64,000 bases of DNA from Reichenbachiella agarivorans (GCF_025502585.1 NZ_CP106679.1:2077501-2141500), one strand, 5' to 3'; numbered from the stretch's first letter, positions 24,488 through 34,329 are shown. Numbers and translations: made by a program. The notes: a model not told the origin generated them from the letters alone.

Positions 24488-25306
24488 ATGTCTGTACACA
24501 AATCTGATATCAAGCGCGTCACTACGCACCAACTGCAGGAAATGAAAAATCGTGGGGAAAAAATCTCCATGTTGACTGCCTATGATTACTCGATGGCACG
24601 CATACTGGATCAGGCAGGGATTGATGTGTTGTTGGTAGGGGACTCTGCATCCAATGTCATGGCTGGCAATGAAACAACCCTGCCGATTACTTTGGATCAG
24701 ATGATCTATCATGCCCAAGGTGTGGTCAGAGCGATTAGTAGATCGTTTGTGGTGGTGGATTTGCCATTTGGTAGCTATCAGGGCAACTCTCGTTTGGCTT
24801 TGGAGTCTGCAATCAGAATCATGAAAGAATCTGGTGCACACAGTGTCAAGCTCGAAGGAGGCGCAGAAATCAAAGAAAGTGTACTGCGAGTATTGAGCGC
24901 AGGAGTGCCTGTCATGGGGCATTTGGGACTGACACCTCAGTCAATTTATAAATTTGGGACTTATACGGTCAGAGCCAAAGAAGAAGAAGAAGCCAATAAG
25001 CTGATAGAGGATGCCAAGATTCTTGAAGAATGCGGTTGTTTTGCAATAGTAGTAGAAAAAATACCTAGTGCCTTGGCCAAACGAGTGGCAGAAAGTGTGT
25101 CAATTCCTATCATCGGGATCGGGGCAGGTTCAGATGTAGATGGTCAGGTACTTGTGGTTCACGACATGTTGGGAATTACTCAGGAATTTCAACCAAGATT
25201 CCTCAGGCAATATGCCAACCTTAGCAAGATCATGCTCGAAGCTACAGAAAACTACATCAGAGATGTAAAGGCCCAGGATTTCCCAAATAAGAAGGAGAGT
25301 TATTGA
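24488..25306 (+). CDS. panB: 3-methyl-2-oxobutanoate hydroxymethyltransferase PanB
   Basis: 272 residues. Adds a hydroxymethyl group from methylene-tetrahydrofolate to alpha-ketoisovalerate, the first step of pantothenate synthesis. Signatures: [66 protein letters not shown] and [20 protein letters not shown]. Full length for the family; no other pan gene is adjacent. Confidence 0.96.
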   Translation: MSVHKSDIKRVTTHQLQEMKNRGEKISMLTAYDYSMARILDQAGIDVLLVGDSASNVMAGNETTLPITLDQMIYHAQGVVRAISRSFVVVDLPFGSYQGNSRLALESAIRIMKESGAHSVKLEGGAEIKESVLRVLSAGVPVMGHLGLTPQSIYKFGTYTVRAKEEEEANKLIEDAKILEECGCFAIVVEKIPSALAKRVAESVSIPIIGIGAGSDVDGQVLVVHDMLGITQEFQPRFLRQYANLSKIMLEATENYIRDVKAQDFPNKKESY

Positions 25307-25710
25307 GTTTATTATGATTAAGAAATTTCATCCTATGCCCTGAACACACTTAGAGGCCTGAGTTTGATTCTTAAAGAAGGCTCTTAGACTAAAATAGAGC
25401 AAAATGAAAAGGCATTTGATGAAAGGAGCAGAAAACCCTTCAAGGGTTCTCTTTCCAGATCATAGAGAAAACGAATTATATGCCAAAACTCTTCAAATAA
25501 ACCCTTGAAGGGATACTCAAAATCGAACTCAGGTTAGATGTGTTTTGAGAGAGACCAAGAAAAAAATAGCAGTCATGTCGATTTCAAGTATCCTGATTGC
25601 TTTAGAGTAGTTGCATTGAGAACTAAGTTTTCATACCTGATAGTCAAACCCACCCAAAGACATTAAGATAGGTCTAGTTTAGAATTTGAAGAATGACTAA
25701 AGAGTAGTTC
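25307..25710. other. Intergenic region of 404 bp between convergent genes
   Basis: No credible reading frame. Contains a perfect palindrome-like AACCCTTCAAGGGTT (25434-25448) and a second copy in the opposite sense, AAACCCTTGAAGGGAT (25499-25514). These look like copies of a short dispersed repeat. No T-rich terminator hairpin was found for panB or for the gene ending at 25711. Confidence 0.5.
25434..25514. repeat. Pair of 15-bp palindromic repeats AACCCTTCAAGGGTT / AACCCTTGAAGGG
   Basis: The first copy (25434-25448) is self-complementary around its central base. The second (25500-25512) is the same unit inverted. Spacing is about 50 bp of nonpalindromic sequence. Function unknown; repeats of this appearance could be a REP-like family. 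Confidence 0.5.
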
Positions 25711-26904
25711 CTAATAAACTACCCCCCTTTTCAACCAATACCCCAAGTAAAAGCTTCTTACAATCAGTGCTAATACCAAGGGAATGAATGCTTCATTCAA
25801 TTGCTGAGGCAAAGCTCCGTCGGTGATGATCAATAGGATCAATACGATTCCATATGCATTGAAGTAGTATCTCAACCAGGCAGGTCTTTCCTTCTTGAAA
25901 AGCAAAGCCAAAGCGATGAGGTTGAGTGGTGTGGACCAGATCAGGTTCAAATTGTTTTGTGACAGATGGTCTGTCCCAAACCAGAGAAACAATAATGAAA
26001 AACCGAGCAGACCTGTTGTACCATACAAAATCACATCAATGAACCGGAAATTTAGGCTGTATTTCAGTCCTCGATGGGTGAAAATGCCTACTACAAAGAA
26101 AAGTACCACGAACACATGAAAAGGAGTGATGGGACTTGCTGCACTGGGTTTGTCTGCAGCGATGTTGAGCGTTCTCTTTTGTTTGACCAATGGTTTTATG
26201 GTAGAGTCATTTGTTATATGGGCACCGTCCAGGGCTATTTTGAGGTATTCTGGCATGTACATGTAGGCAGGGCCATCTGCCAATCGGTCAATTTCTGATC
26301 CCAAACAGTAGTCAATACCAACATCTCCCCATGGTTGTTGACCCAGATATTTGTCCATCAGGTCTCTGTAGCTCATGGAGTCACTGGCATAGTGGTAATT
26401 GTACTGCACTTTGCCGGCTAGTACTGTATTGATCACATCACGGATTTTTGTAGCACAATTGTCATAGCAGTAGTTGTAATAGTACTCGGCATTTTCTGGT
26501 TTGGCATTTTCCATCAGGACATCGAAAACTTCCTGTTTTTCGGATTGAGTGAGGTCAAGAGTCTGCTCGACAATTGTACGGTTGATCCGCATGTAGTACT
26601 TGATTTGACGTGAATAGTTGTTGAGCCCTAGTTTGTAGAGGAGTTTTCCTTTGGCAAAATTGAGGTAGAAGTTGGGCTGATCGAAATCAAATACGCCATA
26701 GTTGTAGAAAATATCTATGCTGTTTTGGTCGTCATGAATCCGCAAAGCACTATGTCCAAACGCTGAATACAACTGCTCTTGTCCAGGCCCCATCGTGAGC
26801 ACACTGACCTCAGCTTCTTCTGAGAGCATGATGCCTTGAGCCCTGACAGATTCAAATGCAAAACAAAGGACAACGAATACCCAAGCGATTTTAACAAGTC
26901 TCAT
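25711..26904 (-). CDS. Lnb/DUF4105 N-terminal domain membrane protein
   Basis: 397 residues with a signal peptide (KIAWVFVVLCFAFESVRAQ). The periplasmic domain is Lnb-like (DUF4105), built on an NlpC/P60-type fold: His in YSAFGHSALRIHD (about residue 51) and Cys in YNYCYDNCATKIRDVI (about 146-161) are the likely catalytic pair. Five or so C-terminal membrane helices follow (about 260-390). The family has been linked to lipoprotein N-acylation in Bacteroides, so it may be an outer-leaflet inner-membrane acyltransferase; function here is inferred from homology only. Confidence 0.82.
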   Translation of the reverse strand: MRLVKIAWVFVVLCFAFESVRAQGIMLSEEAEVSVLTMGPGQEQLYSAFGHSALRIHDDQNSIDIFYNYGVFDFDQPNFYLNFAKGKLLYKLGLNNYSRQIKYYMRINRTIVEQTLDLTQSEKQEVFDVLMENAKPENAEYYYNYCYDNCATKIRDVINTVLAGKVQYNYHYASDSMSYRDLMDKYLGQQPWGDVGIDYCLGSEIDRLADGPAYMYMPEYLKIALDGAHITNDSTIKPLVKQKRTLNIAADKPSAASPITPFHVFVVLFFVVGIFTHRGLKYSLNFRFIDVILYGTTGLLGFSLLFLWFGTDHLSQNNLNLIWSTPLNLIALALLFKKERPAWLRYYFNAYGIVLILLIITDGALPQQLNEAFIPLVLALIVRSFYLGYWLKRGVVY

Positions 26905-26974
26905 ATTTTTGGGGAGAATTTTGAGGGTAAATTAACCTGATGCTTTTTTTGAATCAAATTTTAGATGGACTAAA

Positions 26975-28024
26975 ATGCAGGCATTCTTCAAAACTGTGAG
27001 ACAACTTCAAGATCATATCAATTTACTCTCCAAGCTGGATGCTAAAAAGCTACGAAATGCCTATCAAGTTTGGAAGAGTTATCGCCAGAGTCGTAAGACT
27101 GGTGTGCTGGTTCAGCCTGGGTTGCCTTTGAGTGTTGCATTCGAGCCTACCACTTCATGCAACCTGAGGTGTCCCGAATGCCCGAGTGGCTTGAGGTCAT
27201 TTACCCGACCTACAGGGATGTTGGATCAGCGCTTGTTTGAGGAGTCTATTGATCAGATGAAGTCGCATTTGATTTATCTCACTTTTTATTTTCAGGGAGA
27301 GCCATACCTCCATACTAGATTCTTGGATATGGTGCGCTATGCCAGCGATAGGAAAATCTACACTGCGACCAGTACCAATGCTCACTACCTAGATGACAAG
27401 AAGGCCGAAGCGACTGTGCGCGCTGGTCTGGATAGATTGGTGATCTCGATAGATGGCACGACTCAGGAGAGTTATGAGAATTATCGTGTAGGAGGTACGT
27501 TGACCAAGGTATTAGAAGGTACTCGAAACATGGTCAAATGGAAGAGAGAGCTGAAAAGCAAGACGCCACATTTGATCTTTCAGTTCCTCGTCGTGAAACC
27601 CAACGAACATCAGATTGACGATGCAAAAAGGCTCGCCAAAGAAATAGGAGTCAATGAGATCCAGTTCAAAACCGCCCAAATTTACGACTATGAAAACGGT
27701 TCGGATCTTATTCCTGAGAATTCTAAATATGCTCGGTATCGCAAAAACTTGCTAGGAAAGTTTGAACTAAAAAACCCTCTCCACAACGAATGCTGGAAGA
27801 TGTGGCAGGGATGTGTTGTGACTTGGGATGGCAGAGTGGTGCCCTGTTGTTTTGACAAAGATGCCAAGCATCAATTGGGAGATTTGACACAGGACAGCAT
27901 GAAAAAAATATGGACGGGACATAAATATGTGAATTTTAGAAAAAGCATTTTGCAGTCTCGATCTAATATTGATATTTGTCAAAACTGTAGTGAGGGATTA
28001 AAAATTTCGTTAACGGATGGCTAA
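26975..28024 (+). CDS. Radical SAM protein with SPASM domain
   Basis: 349 residues. The radical SAM cluster motif CNLRCPEC (about residues 61-68, in TTSCNLRCPECPSG) binds the SAM-coordinating 4Fe-4S cluster. The C-terminus has the extra SPASM cysteines: ECWKMWQGCVVTWDGRVVPC, CFDKDAKHQLGDL and ICQNCSEGLK. SPASM enzymes modify peptides or act as sactisynthase/anaerobic maturases; no precursor peptide gene was found nearby. Its stop overlaps the next start by 8 nt, so the two are coupled. Confidence 0.9.
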   Translation: MQAFFKTVRQLQDHINLLSKLDAKKLRNAYQVWKSYRQSRKTGVLVQPGLPLSVAFEPTTSCNLRCPECPSGLRSFTRPTGMLDQRLFEESIDQMKSHLIYLTFYFQGEPYLHTRFLDMVRYASDRKIYTATSTNAHYLDDKKAEATVRAGLDRLVISIDGTTQESYENYRVGGTLTKVLEGTRNMVKWKRELKSKTPHLIFQFLVVKPNEHQIDDAKRLAKEIGVNEIQFKTAQIYDYENGSDLIPENSKYARYRKNLLGKFELKNPLHNECWKMWQGCVVTWDGRVVPCCFDKDAKHQLGDLTQDSMKKIWTGHKYVNFRKSILQSRSNIDICQNCSEGLKISLTDG

Positions 28025-28556
28025 AAAGAACCTGTATTTTCTGGCGATTGTCCCAGACCAGCCACTGAAAGACCAAGTGCATGAGCTCAAGCTGGAGACT
28101 GCACAGCGCTATGGTTCAAAGGCCGCCTTGAAGTCTCCTCCACACATTACCTTGCACATGCCTTTTCAGTGGAGAGATGACAGAGAGGAACAACTCATCG
28201 AGGTTTTACAATCTTTTCGTTTCGATAATTACCCGATTGATATCCGGTTGAAAGGTTTTGGATTTTTTCCGCCTAGGGTAATATTCATCTCTGTGGAGGA
28301 AAATGAAGCATTGAAGGAGTTGCAAAAACACCTCTGCGACCATATCCGTCGAGAACTCAATGTTTTCAACGCAACCTACAAAGACATGGGTTTTCATCCT
28401 CACATGACGATTGCTTTTAGGGATTTGAAAAAGTCCGTTTTCCCTGAGGCGCAGCGGGATTTTGCTCAGCGAGAATTTGCAGACACGATGAAAATTGATG
28501 GTTTCACGTTGCTAAAAAACACGGAGAAGCATTGGGAAGAGTGGATGAAATTTTAG
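28017..28556 (+). CDS. 2'-5' RNA ligase / cyclic phosphodiesterase superfamily protein
   Basis: 179 residues with the two HxTx motifs of the 2H phosphoesterase family: PPHITLHMPF (about 41-50) and FHPHMTIAFRD (about 126-136). These His/Thr pairs form the active site for cyclic phosphate or 2'-5' linkages in RNA. Cytoplasmic, no signal. Coupled to the radical SAM gene by overlap. Real substrate unknown. Confidence 0.85.
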   Translation: MAKKNLYFLAIVPDQPLKDQVHELKLETAQRYGSKAALKSPPHITLHMPFQWRDDREEQLIEVLQSFRFDNYPIDIRLKGFGFFPPRVIFISVEENEALKELQKHLCDHIRRELNVFNATYKDMGFHPHMTIAFRDLKKSVFPEAQRDFAQREFADTMKIDGFTLLKNTEKHWEEWMKF

Positions 28557-29050
28557 TCGTAGTTGAGTTGTTGTTTGACTTGCTTAGCACTTAGTTTTAG
28601 ACTTTTGTTTCCTTCGTCGGTTTTGACATGTACCAAGTTGACTTGGTCAGGAAATAGGTCAAAGAGAACCGTGTTTTCTACTGTGATAGATTTAAGTTTT
28701 TTGATTTTTGGAACTTCGATGAAACAAATGAGTACGTCACCATCCACTTTGGAACCGAGGTAGTTGAGTGACATGGCTTTGTCATTGACTGTGATTTTGA
28801 ATCGCTTCATTACATAGCTTTGGATCAAAGGATTCAATTCCGTAAAATCTTTGGTGGTCATGATGTTGTAAGACTTGCTCTCATCTTGCTGCATGAGTGC
28901 TTGCTCCAAGTCATCGATGAAGATGCGCTGGCTGATTTCTATCGATTGAGATTGGCTGTCATGCTCCAAATTGATCACCGAGACATGAAAATCATGGAGC
29001 ATGATACCGCTCATATAATTTATTAGCAACACAAATGAATAGATAGTCAT
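28553..29050 (-). CDS. DUF6702 family exported protein
   Basis: 165 residues. Short hydrophobic N-terminus (YSFVLLINYMSGIML) then HDFHVSVINLEHDSQSQSIE, the beta-strand start typical of DUF6702. A later strand pair includes ITVNDKAMSLNYLGSKVDGD. In Bacteroidota this family regularly neighbours HupE/UreJ and an M1 peptidase, as here, where HupE is divergent. Function unknown. The start ATG at 29050 may be early; a weak signal peptide is assumed. It ends overlapping the convergent RNA-ligase-like gene by 4 nt. Confidence 0.75.
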   Translation of the reverse strand: MTIYSFVLLINYMSGIMLHDFHVSVINLEHDSQSQSIEISQRIFIDDLEQALMQQDESKSYNIMTTKDFTELNPLIQSYVMKRFKITVNDKAMSLNYLGSKVDGDVLICFIEVPKIKKLKSITVENTVLFDLFPDQVNLVHVKTDEGNKSLKLSAKQVKQQLNYD

Positions 29051-29154
29051 GGATATAAATTTTAAAATTATGTTTACAACATACGATCAGGCAAATGTAA
29101 ATAAAGTTCAGAAAGGCGTCTGGCAATTTATACAAACGGTGAAAGCATAGTAGG

Positions 29155-29739
29155 ATGACGGATTTTGAATTGTATTTTGGGTTGGGTAGAGAACACATCA
29201 TGGATGTGACTGCCTATGATCATATCTTGTTTGTGATAGCGCTGTGTACGATCTACCAACTATCCGAGTGGAAAAAAGTACTCATATTGGTGACTGCCTT
29301 TACCATTGGTCATTCTTTGACTCTGGCTTTGGTGATATTGGATTGGATCAGTGTGGATTCTTCTCTTGTAGAATTCTTGATTCCCGTGACGATACTAGTT
29401 ACAGCTTTGGGCAACATGATCAAAAGAAACAAGGATTTTAGGAATACGAGCTCGCGAACCAATTACTTCTTTGCGCTGTTTTTTGGCTTAATTCATGGTT
29501 TAGGATTTTCGAATTACCTCAAAGCACTGCTGGGACGAGATACAGACATCATCGGTCAGCTGTTTGCATTCAATGTAGGCTTAGAAGTAGGTCAGATTTT
29601 GATCGTGCTAGTATTTCTAGGGATTGCATGGTTGCTGACGATGATTTTAAATGTGACACGAAAAGATTGGATATTGGCGATTTCATCAGCGGTAGCTGGG
29701 ATCGCCATTACTTTGATGATAGAAACTAAATTTTGGTAA
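29155..29739 (+). CDS. HupE/UreJ family membrane protein
   Basis: 194 residues with about six hydrophobic helices. Signatures of the HupE/UreJ-2 family are GREHIMDVTAYDHILFVIAL (histidine and aspartate near 17-27), TAFTIGHSLTLAL (about 48-60) and FFGLIHGLGFSNYLKAL (about 105-121). Metal transport, nickel or cobalt, is the usual proposal; no hydrogenase or urease gene is present. In Bacteroidota a version of this family travels with DUF6702, which is divergent to it here. Confidence 0.88.
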   Translation: MTDFELYFGLGREHIMDVTAYDHILFVIALCTIYQLSEWKKVLILVTAFTIGHSLTLALVILDWISVDSSLVEFLIPVTILVTALGNMIKRNKDFRNTSSRTNYFFALFFGLIHGLGFSNYLKALLGRDTDIIGQLFAFNVGLEVGQILIVLVFLGIAWLLTMILNVTRKDWILAISSAVAGIAITLMIETKFW

Positions 29740-29801
29740 TATTAAACAACAATGCTAGGGTGTGAGGACACCATGGATTCTACTTAAATAAATTATACAC
29801 T

Positions 29802-32030
29802 ATGAAGAGGATTGTACTTTTTATCCTTGCTCTGTTGCCTCTTGTCAGTCAGGCTCAGGGTGTATGGGAACAAAAATTTGAACAATTGGGTACTACATTG
29901 CCCACACCAAACCAATACCGCACCGCATCTGGAGCACCAGGGGTAGACTATTGGCAGCAGAAGGTTGACTATGTCATCGACGTAGAATTGACAGATGCCA
30001 ATCATGAAATCAACGGTAGTGAGGTTATCACCTATACCAACAATTCACCAGATCAGTTGGCTTACCTATGGGTACAATTGGATCAAAACATGAGAGCGAA
30101 GGACTCTGATACTCCATTGACCGAAGGCACAGCCATGAAATCCGAGATGAATGGAAAGTCACTACAGAGTTTGACCAATGATTTCGGTTATGATGGGGGA
30201 TTCAAAATCAAGTACGTGAAGGATGCACAAGATGCGGGTCTGAAGTACACCATCAACAAGACGATGATGCGAGTGGATTTACCAAAACCTTTGAAAACGG
30301 GTGAAAGCGTGACGTTCAAAATTGCTTGGTCTTACATCGTACAGGACCGACTCAACATGGGAGGAAGGTCAGGGTACGAGTATTTTCCTAAGGACGACAA
30401 TTACCTATACACCATTGCTCAGTGGTTTCCAAGATTGGCAGTGTATGATGATGTCGAAGGCTGGCAAAACAAGCAGTTCCTGGGACAAGGAGAGTTTGCG
30501 TTGGAATTTGGTGATTACCAAGTCAACCTGACGGTACCATCTGACTTTATGGTAGCAGCGACAGGTACACTTCAGAATCCAAAGGAAGCTTTGACTCCAA
30601 CTCAATTGAAGAGATTTGAAAAAGCAAAGAAGACTTTTGATGCACCAGTCGTGATCGTGACTCAGGAAGAGGCAACAGAAAACGAAAAATCTAGAGCAAC
30701 TAGTAAGAAAACCTGGAGCTACAAAGCGGACAATGTAAGAGATTTTGCTTTTGCTACATCTAGAAAATTCATCTGGGATGCACAAGCTGTCAAATTGGGA
30801 GATAAAACTCCACTTGCGATGTCTTACTATCCAAAAGAAGGCAATCCACTTTGGGGAGATGAATCTACCAAAGCCGTGGTGAACACTTTGATCACCTATT
30901 CTAAACATACCGTAGAGTACCCATATCCAGTAGCTATTTCTGTTCATACAGCAGCAATCGGAATGGAATACCCAATGATCTGTTTCAACTACGGACGTCC
31001 TGACGAGAATGGTGAGTTTTCTGATCGATTGAAGTGGGGAATGATCGGTGTAATCATCCACGAGGTAGGACACAACTTCTTCCCTATGATCATCAACTCT
31101 GACGAGAGACAGTGGACTTGGATGGACGAAGGCTTGAACACTTTCGTACAGTCATTGACCGAAAAGGCATTTTATCCTGAGAAGCCTTTGCGAAGAGGTG
31201 AGGCGAAATTGATCGTGGATTACATGAAAGGTGACAAGATGTTCATCAGACCAATCATGACCAACTCAGAACAAATCATTCAGTTTGGCAACAATGCCTA
31301 CGGGAAGCCTGCAGCGGCACTTAGTGTGCTGAGAGAAACCATCATGGGGCCAGAGTTGTTTGATTATGCATTCAAGACATACTCCGAAAGGTGGGCATTC
31401 AAGCATCCAAGTCCTGCAGATTTCTTCCGTACGATGGAGGATGCATCAGCAGTAGATTTGGATTGGTTCTGGAAAGGTTGGTTCTATAGTACAGATCACG
31501 TAGATGTGTCGTTGGACAAAGTGACATGGTACAAAATGGGCGTACCAGAAGAAGAGACTGTAGAAGACAAGCCTAAAAAGGGCAAGAAGGATAAAAAAGT
31601 ATCAGAAGGAACAGCTACAGACGGCAAAGTATTGGACTTTGCCGAAGAAGCAGAAGTGTTTGAATTCAAAAATACTGAGGACAAAAACTACTTCGAGTTT
31701 ATGAACAGGGTAGATGATGCTGCTGTCAAATTGGCCAATGAGAACAAAAATTTCTATGAGTTGACCTTCTCCAACAAGGGCGGATTAGTGACGCCACTGA
31801 TCGTAGAGTGGACATATGAGGACGGTAGCAGCGAGACTGAGTACATCCCCGCAGAAATCTGGAGAATGAACGAAAACGAAGTGAAGAAGGTATTCGTCAA
31901 GGACAAAAAGGTAGTCAACATAGTAATTGACCCCAATGAAGAAACGGCCGATACCAACACAGAGGACAATGTCTTTCCTAGGGTAGAAAAACCATCTGAT
32001 TTTGATGAGTTCAAGTCGGGCTCTAACTAA
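29802..32030 (+). CDS. Secreted M1 family zinc metallopeptidase
   Basis: 742 residues with a signal peptide (IVLFILALLPLVSQAQ). N-terminal beta-domain (YVIDVELTDANHEINGSEVI) then the gluzincin catalytic core: VIIHEVGHNFFPMI holds HEVGH near residue 420, followed after about 18 residues by Glu in WMDEGLNTF. The exopeptidase GxMEN motif reads AIGMEYPMICF, with Tyr where Asn is usual, as in several Bacteroidota homologues. A Lys-rich, low-complexity insertion (PKKGKKDKKVSEG) lies near residues 588-600. Likely periplasmic or surface peptidase. A terminator follows. Confidence 0.92.
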   Translation: MKRIVLFILALLPLVSQAQGVWEQKFEQLGTTLPTPNQYRTASGAPGVDYWQQKVDYVIDVELTDANHEINGSEVITYTNNSPDQLAYLWVQLDQNMRAKDSDTPLTEGTAMKSEMNGKSLQSLTNDFGYDGGFKIKYVKDAQDAGLKYTINKTMMRVDLPKPLKTGESVTFKIAWSYIVQDRLNMGGRSGYEYFPKDDNYLYTIAQWFPRLAVYDDVEGWQNKQFLGQGEFALEFGDYQVNLTVPSDFMVAATGTLQNPKEALTPTQLKRFEKAKKTFDAPVVIVTQEEATENEKSRATSKKTWSYKADNVRDFAFATSRKFIWDAQAVKLGDKTPLAMSYYPKEGNPLWGDESTKAVVNTLITYSKHTVEYPYPVAISVHTAAIGMEYPMICFNYGRPDENGEFSDRLKWGMIGVIIHEVGHNFFPMIINSDERQWTWMDEGLNTFVQSLTEKAFYPEKPLRRGEAKLIVDYMKGDKMFIRPIMTNSEQIIQFGNNAYGKPAAALSVLRETIMGPELFDYAFKTYSERWAFKHPSPADFFRTMEDASAVDLDWFWKGWFYSTDHVDVSLDKVTWYKMGVPEEETVEDKPKKGKKDKKVSEGTATDGKVLDFAEEAEVFEFKNTEDKNYFEFMNRVDDAAVKLANENKNFYELTFSNKGGLVTPLIVEWTYEDGSSETEYIPAEIWRMNENEVKKVFVKDKKVVNIVIDPNEETADTNTEDNVFPRVEKPSDFDEFKSGSN

Positions 32031-32049
32031 TTAAGCGAAAAATAGAATG

Positions 32050-32086
32050 GAAAGCTCTGGGAATTATCTCAGAGCTTTCTTTGTTT
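32050..32086 (+). terminator. Rho-independent terminator after the M1 peptidase gene
   Basis: GAAAGCTCTG (32050-32059) and CAGAGCTTTC (32070-32079) form a perfect 10-bp stem with a 10-nt loop, followed by TTTGTTT. Confidence 0.85.
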
Positions 32087-32110
32087 ACAGACCAGACTAA
32101 ACGATAATCT

Positions 32111-32674
32111 ATGGAACCTTTCGAATATGTAGTCATCATGACCTCATTGATTTTGGGATTGGCAATGGCTCAAATCCTCAATGGTGTAGCTGATATGGTA
32201 GCACATTACAGCAAGACCAAGTTTAGCTTTGCACACACGATCTTGATTGTGATCATATTTTTTGTAGCCATTCAGGACTGGTGGTACAGCTATCAATATT
32301 CAAAACAGATTGAGGTATGGACGATTCCTATTGTTTTGGCTATTCTCAGTTTTCCGATTTTATTATTTATAGAGGCTAGAATTTTATTCCCCACAGGATC
32401 TAGGAGTCAAGAAACAGATATGGACAGGTATTTTTATGAAAACTGGAAATGGATCTATTCGCTGTTTGCCATGACCATAGGGATTAGCATACTGCAAAAT
32501 GTTTTCTTTTCAGGCTTTACACTGTTGGATCAGGTACCATTGATGATTTATGCTGGTGTTTATCTCTTGTTTATTTTCGGGGATTTCAAAAACAAGCTCT
32601 TCCATGACGTGTTTATGGTGGCCCAGTTATTTGTGTGGTTGAGTTTTTTCTTGTTGGACAAGACCACGCTTTAA
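32111..32674 (+). CDS. Hypothetical polytopic membrane protein
   Basis: 187 residues, about six hydrophobic helices starting with EYVVIMTSLILGLAMAQIL and ending with MVAQLFVWLSFFLLDK. No family signature recognised, no catalytic motif. Own ATG 24 bp after a terminator, so probably monocistronic. Real gene by length, codon pattern and lack of a competing frame. Confidence 0.7.
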   Translation: MEPFEYVVIMTSLILGLAMAQILNGVADMVAHYSKTKFSFAHTILIVIIFFVAIQDWWYSYQYSKQIEVWTIPIVLAILSFPILLFIEARILFPTGSRSQETDMDRYFYENWKWIYSLFAMTIGISILQNVFFSGFTLLDQVPLMIYAGVYLLFIFGDFKNKLFHDVFMVAQLFVWLSFFLLDKTTL

Positions 32675-32738
32675 GTAGCGCTAAACGCTCTTCGCAGAAC
32701 GTTTGAAAAGTTATAATCGGTAGGTGGGCTTTGTGTTT

Positions 32739-33659
32739 TTATGAGCCTACCAGATTCAGTCCAAAAGTCTCGTTGAATCCTGCAATGCCTTGCAATCCTC
32801 CTGTATGAAGAGCGATCACGGTTTTGCCTTCCTCGATCTTTCCTTTCTTGATCATGTCATACAGACCAAATACCATTTTGCCAGTATAGATAGGGTCGAG
32901 AGGAATGCCGTGTTGGTCATAAAACCCTTGGATGAAACTGATCAACTCTGGGTTATGCTTTGCATAGCCTCCAAATTGGTAGTCATGAATGATTTCTTGT
33001 CTCGACTGGAACTCTGGTGCGAGTAGTTGTGCCACTTCCTTCTCCAAATAGTCTTCACCCATCAATGCTGCAAACCCTAGTGCCTTTTGGTGGGGATGGA
33101 GGCCAGACGCCAACCCAGCGAGAGTACCTCCTGTACCTACAGGACAAGTGATGTAGTCAAATTCAAGGTCAATTTCATGTAGAATCTCACGGACTCCTTG
33201 TGTTGCCAGATGGTTGCTGCCCCCCTCTGGAATGATGTAGGCAGCATATTCCTGCCTGTGCATGTTGAGCCAGTGAGGGCTCGTCCTGAATAGATAATCT
33301 GCTCTGCTGACGAATAGCAATTGCATGCCATCTGCATGGGCTTTTTGCAGGGTTGGGTTTGAGTTTTCATTGAGTTCTTCCCCACGGATCACTCCTATGG
33401 ATTGAAACCCAAAGCGTTTGGCCGCTGCTGCAGTAGCAGCTATGTGGTTGGAATAGGCACCGCCAAAGGTCAGTATGATTTCAGTACCTTGCTCTCTGGC
33501 TTTGATTAGGTTGTATTTGAGTTTTCTCCATTTGTTGCCAGTGATCTCAGTATCTATCAAGTCGTCTCTTTTGATATGTAAAGAAATACCTTTACTACTG
33601 AGCAATGGGTCTGAGATGGCTACAAGTGGTGTGGGATTGGAATTTTCAAACATACCCAA
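32739..33659 (-). CDS. PLP-dependent D-cysteine desulfhydrase / ACC deaminase-like enzyme
   Basis: 306 residues, fold type II PLP enzyme. LHIKRDDLIDTEITGNKWRK (about residues 27-46) contains the PLP lysine context (GNKWRKL) typical of this family. The Gly-rich phosphate loop is CPVGTGGTLAGLASGLHP, and IILTFGGAYSNHIAATAAAA gives the catalytic Ser-Asn-His. Substrate choice between D-cysteine and 1-aminocyclopropane-1-carboxylate cannot be decided; bacterial members without ethylene context are usually D-cysteine desulfhydrases. Confidence 0.88.
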   Translation of the reverse strand: MGMFENSNPTPLVAISDPLLSSKGISLHIKRDDLIDTEITGNKWRKLKYNLIKAREQGTEIILTFGGAYSNHIAATAAAAKRFGFQSIGVIRGEELNENSNPTLQKAHADGMQLLFVSRADYLFRTSPHWLNMHRQEYAAYIIPEGGSNHLATQGVREILHEIDLEFDYITCPVGTGGTLAGLASGLHPHQKALGFAALMGEDYLEKEVAQLLAPEFQSRQEIIHDYQFGGYAKHNPELISFIQGFYDQHGIPLDPIYTGKMVFGLYDMIKKGKIEEGKTVIALHTGGLQGIAGFNETFGLNLVGS

Positions 33660-33684
33660 ATCTATGAACTACGAGGCAAATTAA

Positions 33685-33699
33685 CCAGTCATTGACTGG
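33685..33699 (-). terminator. Weak hairpin after the orphan response regulator gene
   Basis: CCAGTC-ATT-GACTGG on either strand; reading leftward it is followed by TTAATTTG rather than a clean T run, so termination here would be weak. Confidence 0.35.
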
Positions 33700-33714
33700 C
33701 ATAAAACGACATTG

Positions 33715-34329
33715 TTAGATCAATTTATTGGCATAGGCAAATTTGATCAATCCTACGAGTGAGTTGGTTTTTGTTTTGCGGAAGATGTTTTTTCGGTGGG
33801 TTTCAACTGTACGTTCGCTAATAAAGAGCTCATCGGCGATTTTTTTGTTGCTGTACTCTTTGGCGATCAGTTCGAGGATTTCTCTTTCTCTCGTCGAGAG
33901 GAGTTTTGGAGAGTTGTTACTCAGTTCATTGACCAAGATGGTATTGATGTCTCTGCTCAGATATAACTTCCCTGCCAAGGTGCTTTTGATCCCAGCGATT
34001 AATTCACTCTGAGAGTCTTTTTTGAGAATGTATCCATTGACACCTGATTTGAGAATTTCTTTGACCAGGTGACCTTCATCATGCATGCTCAGCATCAAAA
34101 CTTTGGCTGATGATTGACTGGTTTTGATTGATTGGATCAATTGTAGTCCATCTCCATCGGGGAGATTGTAGTCAGTGATGACAATCTGATACTCTTTTCG
34201 TGCCAGATGTATTTTGGCGGACTCAATGGTAGTGGCTTGATCGATATGAATATCCATAAATTCTCGCTGGAGCAGTTGCTGTATGCCATCGAGCATCATC
34301 TGGTGATCGTCTACTAGTAAGGTATTCAA
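33715..34329 (-). CDS. Orphan NarL/FixJ-family response regulator
   Basis: 204 residues. Receiver domain begins MNTLLVDDHQMMLDGIQQLL; phospho-acceptor Asp is in IVITDYNLPDGDG (about residue 53). C-terminal LuxR-type HTH: LLSTREREILELIAKEYSNK and IADELFISERTVETHRKNIF. The DNA-binding helix is intact. No histidine kinase is adjacent; the partner must lie elsewhere. The upstream same-strand TerB-like gene is 83 bp away and may be cotranscribed. Confidence 0.92.
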   Translation of the reverse strand: MNTLLVDDHQMMLDGIQQLLQREFMDIHIDQATTIESAKIHLARKEYQIVITDYNLPDGDGLQLIQSIKTSQSSAKVLMLSMHDEGHLVKEILKSGVNGYILKKDSQSELIAGIKSTLAGKLYLSRDINTILVNELSNNSPKLLSTREREILELIAKEYSNKKIADELFISERTVETHRKNIFRKTKTNSLVGLIKFAYANKLI

